In this document: positions 1 to 9,182 of the stretch, piece by piece
Position numbering within the stretch: position 1 is the stretch's first letter
Layout: the number at the start of each line of letters is the position of its first letter
Assembly (NCBI RefSeq): GCF_008933155.1
Contig: NZ_WBVP01000023.1
Location: 1 to 44,509, forward strand
Source: Aliivibrio finisterrensis
GTDB taxonomy: Bacteria > Pseudomonadota > Gammaproteobacteria > Enterobacterales > Vibrionaceae
Reading direction: 5' to 3'
DNA length: 44,509 nt
Notes under the pieces: generated by a model
Databases searched by the model: none
What the model saw: only the letters and a program-made list of their open reading frames with translations
Told to the model about the DNA's origin: nothing
Made by a program: the position numbers and the translations under genes

Positions 1-137
1 ATCATCACTTCGAAAAGTGAAAACAAACTAATGATTATCAACTCACAAGTGCCCACACAGATTAATAGGTTTCAAATTTTTAAAGAGCAAACTAACAAGG
101 CATACTGTGATTTGAATCACTCGCTCCGTGTCAGTGG
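1..137 (-). other. rRNA operon leader (transcribed spacer upstream of 16S rRNA, 16S gene off the left edge)
   Basis: Read on the minus strand, this stretch has the parts of a gamma-proteobacterial rrn leader in order. A boxA antitermination element, TGCTCTTTAAAAA, lies at 89-77. It is followed by a TGTGTGGGCACTTGTGAG block at 60-42, like the one preceding 16S in E. coli, and by a small hairpin around 5-20. BoxA normally recruits the Nus antitermination complex, and the leader is removed during RNase III processing. The mature 16S gene should start just beyond the left edge. Confidence 0.85.
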
Positions 138-215
138 ATGCGCAGTATAGGCAATTCAGATTTTCGTGCAAGCCTTTTTATTAAAAAAAATACCGTTAGA
201 ACAACAATTAACCAT
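136..215 (-). promoter_or_regulatory. rrn promoter with UP-like element
   Basis: On the minus strand a -35 TTGCAC (171-166) and a -10 TATACT (149-144) are separated by 16 bp. The -10 is followed by a GC-rich discriminator (GCGC). This combination is typical of stringently controlled rRNA promoters. An AT-rich run at about 172-215 could act as an UP element. Transcription would start near 137 and run left. Confidence 0.75.
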
Positions 216-296
216 ATAGGGTAAATACCATACTAAAAAGGCTATTTTATTGATTATTTCCTCAATCAGTCTTATCTCCTCACACTTAAATAGCTA

Positions 297-312
297 TGTT
301 ACAATTATCATC
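297..312 (+). promoter_or_regulatory. extended -10 promoter candidate for mtnN
   Basis: TG at 297-298, one base, then TACAAT at 300-305 form an extended -10 element. No good -35 is visible. It lies about 30 bp before the mtnN start and is divergent from the rrn promoter. Confidence 0.4.
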
Positions 313-338
313 TATTCAAACTTTATTGAGATATACAC

Positions 339-1037
339 ATGAAAATCGGCATTATCGGTGCAATGGAACAAGAAGTTGCCATTCTAAAAGAACAAATTGA
401 AGGTCTAACAACCACGATAAAAGCAGGATGTACTTTCCATACTGGTACCTTAGCTGGAACAGACGTTGTATTACTGCAATCTGGTATTGGTAAAGTTGCA
501 GCAGCAGTAGGGACAACATTACTTATTTCAGATCATAATGTAGATCTTGTATTAAATACGGGTTCAGCGGGTGGGTTTGATTCATCACTAAATCTTGGCG
601 ATGTCGTAATTTCAACAGAAGTACGCCACCATGATGCAGACGTAACAGCTTTTGGCTACGAAATGGGCCAAATGGCGCAACAGCCAGCCGCTTTTAAAGC
701 TGACGAAAAATTAATGTCTGTAGCAGAGCAAGCATTGACACAAATGGAAAATAAACACGCTGTTCGTGGCTTAATCTGCACTGGTGACGCTTTTGTATGC
801 ACACCTGAACGCCAGACGTTTATCCGTACTCACTTCCCGTCAGTTATTGCTGTTGAAATGGAAGCTTCAGCAATAGCTCAAACATGTCATCAGTTTGAAG
901 TTCCATTTGTTGTTGTTCGTGCAATTTCAGATGTTGCAGATAAAGAGTCTCCAATGAGTTTTGAAGAGTTTTTACCTCTTGCCGCACAAAGCTCATCTGA
1001 GATGGTGACCAAAATGGTTGCTCTATTAAATAAATAG
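339..1037 (+). CDS. mtnN: 5'-methylthioadenosine/S-adenosylhomocysteine nucleosidase
   Basis: This cytoplasmic enzyme hydrolyses methylthioadenosine and S-adenosylhomocysteine to adenine plus the thio-ribose. It feeds methionine salvage and, through S-ribosylhomocysteine, LuxS and autoinducer-2 synthesis. The 232-residue length equals that of E. coli MtnN (Pfs). The N terminus carries GAMEQE with the catalytic Glu at residue 12. The substrate-binding VEMEAS motif and the RAISDVAD motif with the catalytic Asp are near the C terminus. The ATG is preceded by only a weak GAG. A hairpin terminator follows, and cbiB-like and TRIC genes lie downstream on the same strand. In E. coli mtn is likewise linked to yadS, erpA and hemL, so this is an old neighbourhood. 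Confidence 0.97.
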   Translation: MKIGIIGAMEQEVAILKEQIEGLTTTIKAGCTFHTGTLAGTDVVLLQSGIGKVAAAVGTTLLISDHNVDLVLNTGSAGGFDSSLNLGDVVISTEVRHHDADVTAFGYEMGQMAQQPAAFKADEKLMSVAEQALTQMENKHAVRGLICTGDAFVCTPERQTFIRTHFPSVIAVEMEASAIAQTCHQFEVPFVVVRAISDVADKESPMSFEEFLPLAAQSSSEMVTKMVALLNK

Positions 1038-1045
1038 CATCTTAA

Positions 1046-1076
1046 ATTGAGCTAGCCAAACGCTAGCTCAATTTTC
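1046..1076 (+). terminator. hairpin terminator after mtnN
   Basis: ATTGAGCTAGC (1046-1056) pairs perfectly with GCTAGCTCAAT (1062-1072) around a 5-nt loop, followed by a short T-rich run. The U-tract is weak, so some read-through into the next gene is likely. Confidence 0.65.
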
Positions 1077-1099
1077 TCTCTTTTATATAGTAAACATAT

Positions 1100-2053
1100 A
1101 TGCTTGAAAAATTCTCTTTACTCATTGCTGATTATTCTCTACTGGTTTTATGGGGAGCGTTATTATTTCATTTGCTTTTACCGATCCCAGTTCATGCCCA
1201 CCCCATGACTATTTGGCGAAAATTCGCAGAGTTATTAGCGAACAAAGTAAATAATACTCGATCTTATCAACAACGTTTTCTTTCTGGCTCTCTCGCTTGG
1301 GCCTTAATGGTCATCCCTGCTTTTATTGTCTGTATCGCAGCTCAACCCATAGTTTGGAACCTTCCTCTATTTAATTTGGGACTACTTCTTATTTCACTAG
1401 AATGGCGAGGCGTTGAAAAACTCTGTAAAGATACAATTCAATCAATTAATCAAAACAACAAAGAAGAAGCAAAGGCTGCTCTACAACCTTGGGTTAATCG
1501 AGATGTTGAGCCTTTATCTCTGTTAGGTTTGGGCAAAGCCAGTGCAGAAACGATAATTTTAGGCTACGCAAGAACCGTCATTGGCGTTTTATTTTGGTAT
1601 GCGATTGCTGGTGGTATTGGTGCGTTTATTTACCGCTTATCTTTAGAGTTAGCAAGAGCTTGGTCTCCATCAAGAGATTCATTCCGACCATTTGGCATTC
1701 CGGCATTAACCATACAAGCTTTTCTTGATTTTATTCCTTTAAAACTGTTTAGCTTATTATGTCTTGTTGGTAAACACCTTCAAAACACGCTCCACACCTT
1801 AAATCTTCAACGTAAGAGTTGGGCAAACACAAATAATGCGTGGCTACTTATCATTATTGGTAAAAAATTTGAGCTTTCTCTTGGCGGTCCTGTTATTTAT
1901 CAAGGCAAGAAAATTAGCCGCCCAAAGCTGGGAGGGAAAATTGCGCCGTCAGCTCTTCATTTAGCGCAAATACATCGTTTCTTAAGCTGGAGAATTGCTA
2001 TTTGGTTAATCCTTCAAAGCACTCTAATGGTTATAATCAAACATGGGTTATAA
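1100..2053 (+). CDS. CbiB/CobD-family cobalamin biosynthesis membrane protein
   Basis: A 317-residue multi-pass inner-membrane protein resembling CbiB/CobD, the adenosylcobinamide-phosphate synthase that attaches the aminopropanol arm to adenosylcobyric acid. Membrane segments are visible near residues 10-30, 65-100, 155-180, and at the C terminus (about 295-315). The sequence is diverged: the usual NTLDSMVGY-type stretch of the family is not evident where YRLSLELARAW occurs, so activity is uncertain. It follows mtnN by 62 bp and precedes the TRIC gene by 43 bp. In Vibrionaceae a CbiB-like gene commonly sits here, while E. coli has btuF at this position. No cobalamin riboswitch is seen upstream. 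Confidence 0.7.
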   Translation: MLEKFSLLIADYSLLVLWGALLFHLLLPIPVHAHPMTIWRKFAELLANKVNNTRSYQQRFLSGSLAWALMVIPAFIVCIAAQPIVWNLPLFNLGLLLISLEWRGVEKLCKDTIQSINQNNKEEAKAALQPWVNRDVEPLSLLGLGKASAETIILGYARTVIGVLFWYAIAGGIGAFIYRLSLELARAWSPSRDSFRPFGIPALTIQAFLDFIPLKLFSLLCLVGKHLQNTLHTLNLQRKSWANTNNAWLLIIIGKKFELSLGGPVIYQGKKISRPKLGGKIAPSALHLAQIHRFLSWRIAIWLILQSTLMVIIKHGL

Positions 2054-2096
2054 CTTTTATTTCAACGACATCATGCAGTAAGTCATAGAGGACAAG

Positions 2097-2708
2097 ATGT
2101 TAATCTATATAATTGATATGTTTGGTACCGCCATCTTTGCTATTTCAGGCGTTTTATTAGCGGGACGATTAAAAATGGACCCTTTTGGTGTCACTGTTCT
2201 CGCTAGCGTTACCGCTATTGGCGGAGGAACCATTCGAGATATGGCGCTTGGCGCTACCCCTGTTTTCTGGATTACTGATACTAACTATTTATTAGTCATT
2301 TTTGTTACTTGCATTTTAACCATGTTAATCATCAGAAAACCAAAACGTCTTCCTTGGTATGTTCTTCCTGTATCTGATGCCATTGGACTAGCTGTATTTG
2401 TCGGAATTGGTGTTGAAAAGGCCCTAAGCTATAACGCAGACCCAATGGTTGCCGTGATTATGGGGGTAATAACTGGCTGCGGAGGAGGCATTATTCGTGA
2501 TGTTCTTGCTCGCGAAGTACCAATGGTATTAAGAAGTGAAGTGTATGCCACTGCTTGTATTATCGGAGGTATAGTTCATACCTCAGTTCTTGAGTTTAAT
2601 ATTCAAAGCTCAACAGCCATGCTCTTTGGCGTAGCAACAACATTGGTCATTCGATTAGCCGCTATTCGCTGGCATCTATCTTTACCGACTTTTGCGGTCA
2701 ATAAATAA
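2097..2708 (+). CDS. TRIC-family (YadS/YicG-like) membrane channel protein
   Basis: A 203-residue integral membrane protein of the trimeric intracellular cation channel family (formerly UPF0126). Prokaryotic members form homotrimeric K+/cation channels in the inner membrane. It shows the internal duplication of the family: two halves of three helices, each with a glycine-rich motif followed by IRD. These are GGGTIRD near residue 42 and GGGIIRD near residue 130. The start has a good ribosome site (GAGG, 5 nt before ATG). It is probably the counterpart of E. coli yadS, since mtn and erpA/hemL are nearby, but yicG paralogues exist. A strong terminator follows. Confidence 0.9.
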   Translation: MLIYIIDMFGTAIFAISGVLLAGRLKMDPFGVTVLASVTAIGGGTIRDMALGATPVFWITDTNYLLVIFVTCILTMLIIRKPKRLPWYVLPVSDAIGLAVFVGIGVEKALSYNADPMVAVIMGVITGCGGGIIRDVLAREVPMVLRSEVYATACIIGGIVHTSVLEFNIQSSTAMLFGVATTLVIRLAAIRWHLSLPTFAVNK

Positions 2709-2714
2709 AGTATT

Positions 2715-2752
2715 AAGCCAACTCTGTTCACATTATTGAGTTGGCTTTTTTG
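2715..2752 (+). terminator. rho-independent terminator after TRIC gene
   Basis: AAGCCAACTC (2715-2724) pairs with GAGTTGGCTT (2738-2747), followed by a T run to about 2752. Confidence 0.85.
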
Positions 2753-2885
2753 TTTATTTTTAATTAATGGAACTTTTTTTTATTAAAAGGTGACAAAACG
2801 ATAACTTCGTCACATAGCAGTTAACTCAAAAACAAGCTAAACTCCTATGTTGTTATTTCTATGAATTCTTTACCTAATTAGTCGA

Positions 2886-4199
2886 ATGATATTATCTAAA
2901 TTAACTCGCATTCCTGTTATCCATCGTATTCTTATTGGTATTTGTAGCGCTGGGATAATTGTTGCTGTAGCGACAATTCCAGACTCGGTCGCCCCTGACT
3001 CAGGCTTTTATAAATTAGCGGTCGGACAAACATACCCCATTGAAATTCGTCAAGAATCACTTATTTCGCATGAACAAACCTCCCCAAATAAGCAACTCTC
3101 TTGGGAGAATTATACGGTTAAGTCAGGTGAAAGTGCTTCTGTATTATTCAGTCGAGCAGGACTAACTGCTCGCCAACTTTATAATCTAACCAGCAGCGAT
3201 AAAGAAATTGAGCAACAATTAACCCGCCTCCGTCCTGGTGATAAATTAAAGTTTGGCTTCAATAAAAACCAAGAAATTATCCAACTTATCCGTCCTATTA
3301 GTAAATTTGAAACCTATAGGATCAGTAAAGTAGGTGACCAATACATTGGTTTATTTGAAAAACAAGACATCGAAACCCAACTTAATTATACCAAAGCGAC
3401 AATTACCTCTAATTTTTGGAATGCTTCAATTAGCGCAGGTTTAAATGCAAACCAAATAATGGAATTAGCAGGCATTTTTGGTTGGGATATTGATTTTGCT
3501 CTAGACATTCGTGAAGGCGACAGTTTTAACGTTCTTTATGAAGAGCGTTATGTTGAAGGTGAATACGCAGGTAAAGGAAATATTATTGCGGCTTCTTTTA
3601 CCAATCGCGGAGATACCTTTACTGCTATTCGTAATGATAAAAATGGCAATTTCTATGAGCCAAATGGCCGAGCAATGAAAAAGGCTTTTTTACGCTCTCC
3701 AATTAACTTCCGTTATGTAAGCTCTAACTTTAACCCTCGTCGCTTGCACCCAGTAACAGGGCAAAGAAAAGCACATAGAGGCACTGATTATGTCGCACCT
3801 GTTGGTACCCCTATTTGGGCAGCAGGTGATGGTGTGGTTGATAAGTCAGGTTACAATCAATTCAATGGTAATTATGTCTTTATTCGCCATAGTAATACCT
3901 ACATTACTAAGTATTTACATATGACTAAGCGTTATGTCAAAGCGGGACAACGAGTAAAGCAAGGAGATACGGTTGGTACCCTAGGTGGTACAGGACGAGT
4001 TACAGGCCCTCACTTACATTATGAATTCTTAGTTAACGGAGTTCATAAAGACGCAAGAACGGTCTCGTTACCACAATCAAAATCATTAACAGGCAATGAT
4101 AAAAAAGAGTTTGAAGTGGTAGCAAAAGAGCGTTTAAAACAACTCGAACAATACAGTCAGTTTATTGTGGGTAATCACCCTGTGCTAACCCACGAATAA
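2886..4199 (+). CDS. shyC: M23 peptidoglycan DD-endopeptidase, ShyC-like
   Basis: A 437-residue periplasmic, probably membrane-anchored zinc endopeptidase that cuts peptide crosslinks to let new peptidoglycan be inserted. A hydrophobic N-terminal segment (about residues 11-30) anchors or exports it. A LysM/OapA-like region follows (about 75-130), then a central domain and a C-terminal M23 domain (about 280-390). Zinc and catalytic residues are visible: H297 and D301 in HRGTD, H345 in YLHM, and H376-L-H378. The length and architecture match the MepM/Shy family. From recalled gene order next to an RND pair, erpA and hemL, the best counterpart is V. cholerae ShyC, which with ShyA is redundantly essential for growth. 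The chosen ATG lacks a clear Shine-Dalgarno sequence, so the start is less certain. Confidence 0.85.
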   Translation: MILSKLTRIPVIHRILIGICSAGIIVAVATIPDSVAPDSGFYKLAVGQTYPIEIRQESLISHEQTSPNKQLSWENYTVKSGESASVLFSRAGLTARQLYNLTSSDKEIEQQLTRLRPGDKLKFGFNKNQEIIQLIRPISKFETYRISKVGDQYIGLFEKQDIETQLNYTKATITSNFWNASISAGLNANQIMELAGIFGWDIDFALDIREGDSFNVLYEERYVEGEYAGKGNIIAASFTNRGDTFTAIRNDKNGNFYEPNGRAMKKAFLRSPINFRYVSSNFNPRRLHPVTGQRKAHRGTDYVAPVGTPIWAAGDGVVDKSGYNQFNGNYVFIRHSNTYITKYLHMTKRYVKAGQRVKQGDTVGTLGGTGRVTGPHLHYEFLVNGVHKDARTVSLPQSKSLTGNDKKEFEVVAKERLKQLEQYSQFIVGNHPVLTHE

Positions 4200-4208
4200 A
4201 CGAAAATA

Positions 4209-4260
4209 AGATAATGCCCTATCATGTCGTTAATCAGTGACAACATAGGGCATTATTTTT
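4209..4260. terminator. bidirectional terminator between shyC-like gene and RND operon
   Basis: ATAATGCCCTAT (4211-4222) pairs with ATAGGGCATTAT (4245-4256). A T run follows on the plus strand and a T-rich stretch follows on the minus strand. It serves the two convergent units. Confidence 0.8.
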
Positions 4261-4264
4261 ATCC

Positions 4265-7200
4265 TTAACTTGAGTGTTTTTTATCTCGACCTAGCATCAA
4301 TAAACAAGGTGTTAATACGAGAGTTAATACCGTAGCAAAGGCTAATCCCCCAGCCACAGCGGTTGCTAATTGTGACCACCACTGAGTACTAGGAGCACCA
4401 AACTCTACTTTTTGACTTACCAGATCGATATTCATTTCCAATACCATTGGCATCAAACCTAAAATCGTCGTTACTGTGGTTAATAACACAGGTCGTAAAC
4501 GCTGAACCCCTGTTTGTAATATTGCATCAACTTTCTCAAGCCCTTCTTTACGCAATGTATTGTAGGTATCAATAAGTACAATATTATTATTAACAACAAT
4601 CCCAGCCAAAGAGATGACTCCTATCCCCGACATAATGATGCCAAAAGGACGTTGGAAGATAAGCAAACCTGCAAAGACACCAACCGTTGAAAATAAAACA
4701 GCACTTAAAATAAGGAAAGCTTGATAAAAACTATTAAATTGAGTTACCAAAATGATCGCCATCACCGCTAAAGCAACAACAAAAGCATTTTGAAGAAATG
4801 CGGCTGAATTATTCTGCTCTTCGTTTTGGCCTCTCAGTTTAAACTCAACCCCATCAGGTAAATTTAAAGCGCTTAATGCTGATTCAATTTTTGGCAATTC
4901 AATACTCAAATTATAACCATCACTCATATCGGCTTTTACCGTTAGCACTCGATGCCCATCAATTCGATGAATCGTATCTTGTTTGTGAGTAGGGATAATT
5001 CGTGCAAAATTAGTGATAGGAACTAATCCATTAGCGGTTTTTACCCTTAACTCATCAAAACGTCCGATATCTCGATGCTCTTCAGGAAAACGAACAAGAA
5101 TATCAACTTGTTCATCATTATCATCTGGCAGGTAATCCCCTATTTTGAGTCCATTCGTCACAAATTGTACAGTATTACCAACCAGTGTCGCATCCGCACC
5201 AAAGCGTGCGGCATCATCTCGACGAATATCAATTTTCCAATCAATACCTTGTTTATTTGAAGTATCACTAACATTCGTAAAGGCTGGATTCGCATCAATC
5301 CACTCTCTTACTCGCATTACTGATTGATTAAGCAACTCACCGCTTCTTGCACTGAGTTCAATAACTAAATCATGCTCACTCGGAGGGCCGGCATTCGGTG
5401 TACTAAACTCCAATTCAATACCTGCAATGTCCTTTGTTTGAGTCCTTAAATCATTGATGATCTCTTTCACTGGTCTGCGATATTGCCAATCCACTGGGGT
5501 TATTTGAATTTGTCCAATTTCATCATCGCCACCGGTTCGCGTATAAATACTGTCTAATTCTTCCATTCCCAGTATTTGGTCTTGCACTTCAACCATTAAT
5601 TTATCTTTCTCATTAATAGAAAGATCACCATGAGAGCGCACTTTGACCGTTAAGAATGGAGGATCAACATCAGGGAAAAAGACAACACCCAAACCAGCTT
5701 TCGCATAAGTAAACCCAATCCCTATTGCTAATATTATTGCTAACAACAGAATTTTAAATGGGTGCTTAAGTGCCATTGATAATGTATGAAAATAGAGTTT
5801 TGTTATCCCTTCAGCTTGACTAAAATCCCCCTGACTTAACGCATACAGTTTTTCCCTCTTCTTTGGTAAGACTTGTTGAGGTTTACCAAATAAACTCCCC
5901 AAAACCGGGACAAATAAAAGTGCCATAACAAGAGATGCACTCAGTGTAGCAATTAATGTGAGAGGCAAGTACTTCATAAATTCGCCTGTAATATCAGGCC
6001 AAAATAACAAAGGGGCAAAAGCAGCTAAGGTGGTTGCGGTAGATGCGGTGATCGGCCACGCCATTCGTTGTGCAGCTTCTCGATAGGCATCAAGACGGTT
6101 CGCACCTTCCTGCATTCGTCGATCGGCATATTCAGTAACCACAATTGCGCCATCAACAAGCATTCCTACCGCCATAATAAGCGAAAATAGCACGACAATA
6201 TTAATGGTTAACCCAGACAGCGCTAACATTAATAGGCCAGTTAGGAACGAACCAGGAATTGAGATCCCAACCAGAAGGGCCGTTCTTGCTCCTAGAATAG
6301 CAATGATGACAATCACTACTAATAAAATGGCTGATAAAATATTATTTTGCAGATCGTTAAGCATGATCTTAACGTCTTTTGACTCATCCCACGTGTATTT
6401 TACCAATAAATTGTTTGGCCATGAGTCAAGCGCTTGAGCACCGGCTAAAACTGTTTTTACTATCTCAACTGTTTCAATTATGTTTTCGCCAGAGCGTTTT
6501 TTGATATCGAGGACAATGGCCTTTTCACCATTTAGTCGAGCGTAACTATTAGGGTCTCTAAACGCTTTTCGAACCGTTGCAATATCGCCAAAAGTCACCA
6601 CTTGCTTACCATCAACTTTAATAGGTAATTCAAGGACATCTTTTAATGAATCAAAAACAGAAGGGACTTTAACTGAAAATCGTCCATAACCGGTATCAAC
6701 AAACCCAGCGGCAACCACTCGGTTGTTCAACGCTATCAAATTATAAATAGCGGCTTGATCTAGACCATAACTTTCTAATAAAAGAGGGTCTACTATGATT
6801 TCGACAACATCTTCTCGATCTCCTGCAATATCAACTTCTAATATTTGCTTATAACTTTCGAGCTTATCTTGTAATTTTCGTGCAATTTGCACTGCGGTTC
6901 GCTCAGGTACCGTTCCATATAGCACTACGGATAATACGGCTTGTTCTGCTGCTAGAGTAACTTCATGTACGGTTGGCTCATCACTCTCTTCTGGTAAGTC
7001 CGGTTTTACCAGATCAACCGCATCTCTTACATCGGTAAGGGCTTTATCTAAATCCGTTCCAACATTAAACTCTAATGTTACCGAACCATGGCCTTCCCCC
7101 GCGACCGCTGTCATTTCTTTGATCCCTTCAATAGAGCGTAACTCTTGCTCCATCGGGCGAACCAATAAGCGTTCAGAATCTTCAGGGGAAATACCTTGAT

Positions 7201-7354
7201 GGCTCATTGATACATAAATGATTGGGATCGTAATATCCGGATTAGACTCTTTTGGGATAATAATATAAGTCGATATACCTGCTACAAGTAACAATACCAG
7301 TAGCAGTAGCATAGTTCGAGAGCGACTCAGAGCTGCGTTAATAATGGCTAACAT
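4265..7354 (-). CDS. RND-family efflux pump inner-membrane permease (HAE1 type)
   Basis: A 1029-residue AcrB-type permease that uses the proton or sodium gradient to drive export through an adaptor and an outer-membrane channel. Two repeats each have a membrane helix, a large periplasmic loop (about residues 35-335 and 555-865) and five or six further helices. The TM4 motif reads VGMLVDGAIVV with D401-G402, where AcrB has two aspartates. TM10 reads GIVVNNNIVLID with N922-N924, where AcrB has Lys940. This is typical of a distinct HAE1 subgroup, so drug specificity cannot be transferred from AcrB. The start has AGGGA 6 nt before ATG. The adaptor gene ends 9 bp upstream, so both are one operon. 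Gene order suggests a relation to a V. cholerae Vex pump (possibly VexEF), unconfirmed. Confidence 0.93.
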   Translation of the reverse strand: MLAIINAALSRSRTMLLLLVLLLVAGISTYIIIPKESNPDITIPIIYVSMSHQGISPEDSERLLVRPMEQELRSIEGIKEMTAVAGEGHGSVTLEFNVGTDLDKALTDVRDAVDLVKPDLPEESDEPTVHEVTLAAEQAVLSVVLYGTVPERTAVQIARKLQDKLESYKQILEVDIAGDREDVVEIIVDPLLLESYGLDQAAIYNLIALNNRVVAAGFVDTGYGRFSVKVPSVFDSLKDVLELPIKVDGKQVVTFGDIATVRKAFRDPNSYARLNGEKAIVLDIKKRSGENIIETVEIVKTVLAGAQALDSWPNNLLVKYTWDESKDVKIMLNDLQNNILSAILLVVIVIIAILGARTALLVGISIPGSFLTGLLMLALSGLTINIVVLFSLIMAVGMLVDGAIVVTEYADRRMQEGANRLDAYREAAQRMAWPITASTATTLAAFAPLLFWPDITGEFMKYLPLTLIATLSASLVMALLFVPVLGSLFGKPQQVLPKKREKLYALSQGDFSQAEGITKLYFHTLSMALKHPFKILLLAIILAIGIGFTYAKAGLGVVFFPDVDPPFLTVKVRSHGDLSINEKDKLMVEVQDQILGMEELDSIYTRTGGDDEIGQIQITPVDWQYRRPVKEIINDLRTQTKDIAGIELEFSTPNAGPPSEHDLVIELSARSGELLNQSVMRVREWIDANPAFTNVSDTSNKQGIDWKIDIRRDDAARFGADATLVGNTVQFVTNGLKIGDYLPDDNDEQVDILVRFPEEHRDIGRFDELRVKTANGLVPITNFARIIPTHKQDTIHRIDGHRVLTVKADMSDGYNLSIELPKIESALSALNLPDGVEFKLRGQNEEQNNSAAFLQNAFVVALAVMAIILVTQFNSFYQAFLILSAVLFSTVGVFAGLLIFQRPFGIIMSGIGVISLAGIVVNNNIVLIDTYNTLRKEGLEKVDAILQTGVQRLRPVLLTTVTTILGLMPMVLEMNIDLVSQKVEFGAPSTQWWSQLATAVAGGLAFATVLTLVLTPCLLMLGRDKKHSS

Positions 7355-7363
7355 ACAATGTCC

Positions 7364-8476
7364 CTATTTACGTTTTGCGTGAATAAAGTCACCATCACGG
7401 ACAAACCCTTGACCAACGGTAATAATATCGACTTCAGCACCAAGCCCTGTTAACCAAATCCCATCATCTTCTGCTTTTACTAATTGGACCGGCACAAATT
7501 TTACTTGTTGATCACTGTCTGCGTGCCCTTCACTTTGAATAACCGTTTTGACCCCTAAGTCTCCAGCTTCATTTAATGCCAACATAGCTGGTGACACTTT
7601 TAGCGCCGGTTGAAGATCGAGATTTATTTCTACTTCAGAACTCATGCCTGCAGAAATCTCTGCGCCAGCATTTGGTATTTCAACTTCAACAGAAAAAGTA
7701 TTGGTCGACGGTGATGATACGCTAGATATATAACGAACATCCCCTTCAATTGATAAACCGTTAATAAAGAAGACTTCTGCTTTCTGCCCTTTTTCAATCT
7801 GCCCAATATGCCTTTCACTCACATTAACTTCGATGACTAAAGGATCTAACACCACAACTTTTGCAACAGGATCACCACGACTCACAAAGTCACCAACCTC
7901 AACAAAAAGGTGTTCTACAATGCCATCAAATGGCGCGGTAATCGTTGTGTTCTTTAAAATAAGTTCAGCATTTCTTACGCTCGCTCTGGCCGCAGCTAAA
8001 GATGCTTCAGCTTGACTAAAAGCAACTTCGCCTTGTAATCCTTTTCGACGAAGTTCTTTTGCTGCTTTAAACTCTTTCATTCGTACCGAATATATGGCTT
8101 TGGCTTGGCTTAAACGTAAGTCAAGATCTGCCATATCTAAATGAGCAATTGGCTGATCTTTTTTTACTCTAATGCCCTTTCGAACTAAGATATCCTCAAT
8201 TTGAGCACCAACTTGTGCACCTAATATCGTTTTACGATCAGGCGCAGTTCTGCCATATAAAGAAATGGTTTTATGGGTGGGAATAGACTGAAATTTTTCA
8301 ACAATGACATTTGCAAGAGGAACGCTCAAAGACTGATTATCTTCTTTTATCTCTGCGTTATCTGCATGAGAAGGGCCGCTTATTATCCAGAGAAATAAGC
8401 TCAAAAATAAAAAAGAAGAAATAATCCAAGGGCGATGGATAATATATGAAGAAAAACGAGATGCGAATTTACCCAT
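7364..8476 (-). CDS. RND efflux periplasmic adaptor (membrane fusion protein)
   Basis: A 370-residue adaptor linking the downstream permease to an outer-membrane channel (presumably TolC, not encoded here). The N terminus has a long hydrophobic segment (about residues 17-36) ending in PSHA, compatible with a signal peptide or anchor; no lipobox cysteine is seen. The barrel-sandwich/lipoyl halves flank a short alpha-helical hairpin around residues 115-170 (LSQAKAIYSVRMKEF through SQAEASLAAARASV). The motif ITAPFDGIVE begins the second lipoyl half, and beta-barrel and membrane-proximal domains follow. AAGGA lies 8 nt before the start codon. It is the first gene of the two-gene efflux operon. 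Confidence 0.92.
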   Translation of the reverse strand: MGKFASRFSSYIIHRPWIISSFLFLSLFLWIISGPSHADNAEIKEDNQSLSVPLANVIVEKFQSIPTHKTISLYGRTAPDRKTILGAQVGAQIEDILVRKGIRVKKDQPIAHLDMADLDLRLSQAKAIYSVRMKEFKAAKELRRKGLQGEVAFSQAEASLAAARASVRNAELILKNTTITAPFDGIVEHLFVEVGDFVSRGDPVAKVVVLDPLVIEVNVSERHIGQIEKGQKAEVFFINGLSIEGDVRYISSVSSPSTNTFSVEVEIPNAGAEISAGMSSEVEINLDLQPALKVSPAMLALNEAGDLGVKTVIQSEGHADSDQQVKFVPVQLVKAEDDGIWLTGLGAEVDIITVGQGFVRDGDFIHAKRK

Positions 8477-8570
8477 AGCAACAATCCTTAGTGCTTTAGA
8501 GGTAGGTAAACAGTAATATATCCTGATTTACTGTAGAATTAAGTAGCCTTTGATAACTTGAATTTATAAA

Positions 8571-8604
8571 AAAAGGTAAGCGAGAAACCTCGAACTTACC
8601 TTCT
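8571..8604 (-). terminator. erpA terminator
   Basis: On the minus strand AAGGTAAG and CTTACCTT (8602-8595 and 8580-8573) pair around an inner CTCG/CGAG helix. An oligo-T run follows. It ends erpA before the leftward RND operon begins. Confidence 0.8.
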
Positions 8605-8614
8605 TTATCAGTTG

Positions 8615-8956
8615 TTATACACTGAACGAAGCACCGCAACCACAGGTTGTTGTTGCGTTCGGGTTATCAATGAAGAAACGAGAACCTTCAAGCCCTTCAG
8701 TATAATCAACAACACCACCAATCAAGTATTGTAAACTCATCGGGTCAACAACCAAGGTTACGCCATCATTAACTAAGGTCATATCACCGTCGTTCACTTC
8801 TTCATCAAACGTAAATCCGTATTGGAAACCACTACAACCACCACCAGTAATGTATACACGTAGTTTTAGATTTGGGTTTTCTTCTTCTGCAATTAGCGTT
8901 TTTACTTTTGCTGCGGCAACATCAGAAAACGTTAACGGCACAGATACATCACTCAT
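8615..8956 (-). CDS. erpA: iron-sulfur cluster insertion protein ErpA
   Basis: A 113-residue A-type carrier that receives Fe-S clusters from the Isc/Suf machinery and passes them to apoproteins, including isoprenoid-pathway enzymes (E. coli ErpA has 114 residues). The three ligand cysteines are visible: [11 protein letters not shown] in the middle and CGCG near the C terminus (residues 106 and 108). It is divergent from hemL across 226 bp that must hold both promoters. Linkage of erpA and hemL is conserved with E. coli. Confidence 0.97.
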   Translation of the reverse strand: MSDVSVPLTFSDVAAAKVKTLIAEEENPNLKLRVYITGGGCSGFQYGFTFDEEVNDGDMTLVNDGVTLVVDPMSLQYLIGGVVDYTEGLEGSRFFIDNPNATTTCGCGASFSV

Positions 8957-9182
8957 TTAAACCTCTCAGGATTGGTTTCCAATTCTATTTTATTGCTGAT
9001 TATCTAATACCTGACTGTTTCATTCAAGTATTCAATTATATCTAATGCTTTACCACTTAATATCGGGATCGCATTTCCTGTCACTATTTTACTATTAGAT
9101 GGGGATTAATACGATCAACTCAAGTATTTTTAGGTACAATAGCGCGCAACTGGTCCAATTGATTACTATGAGGATATAAGTA

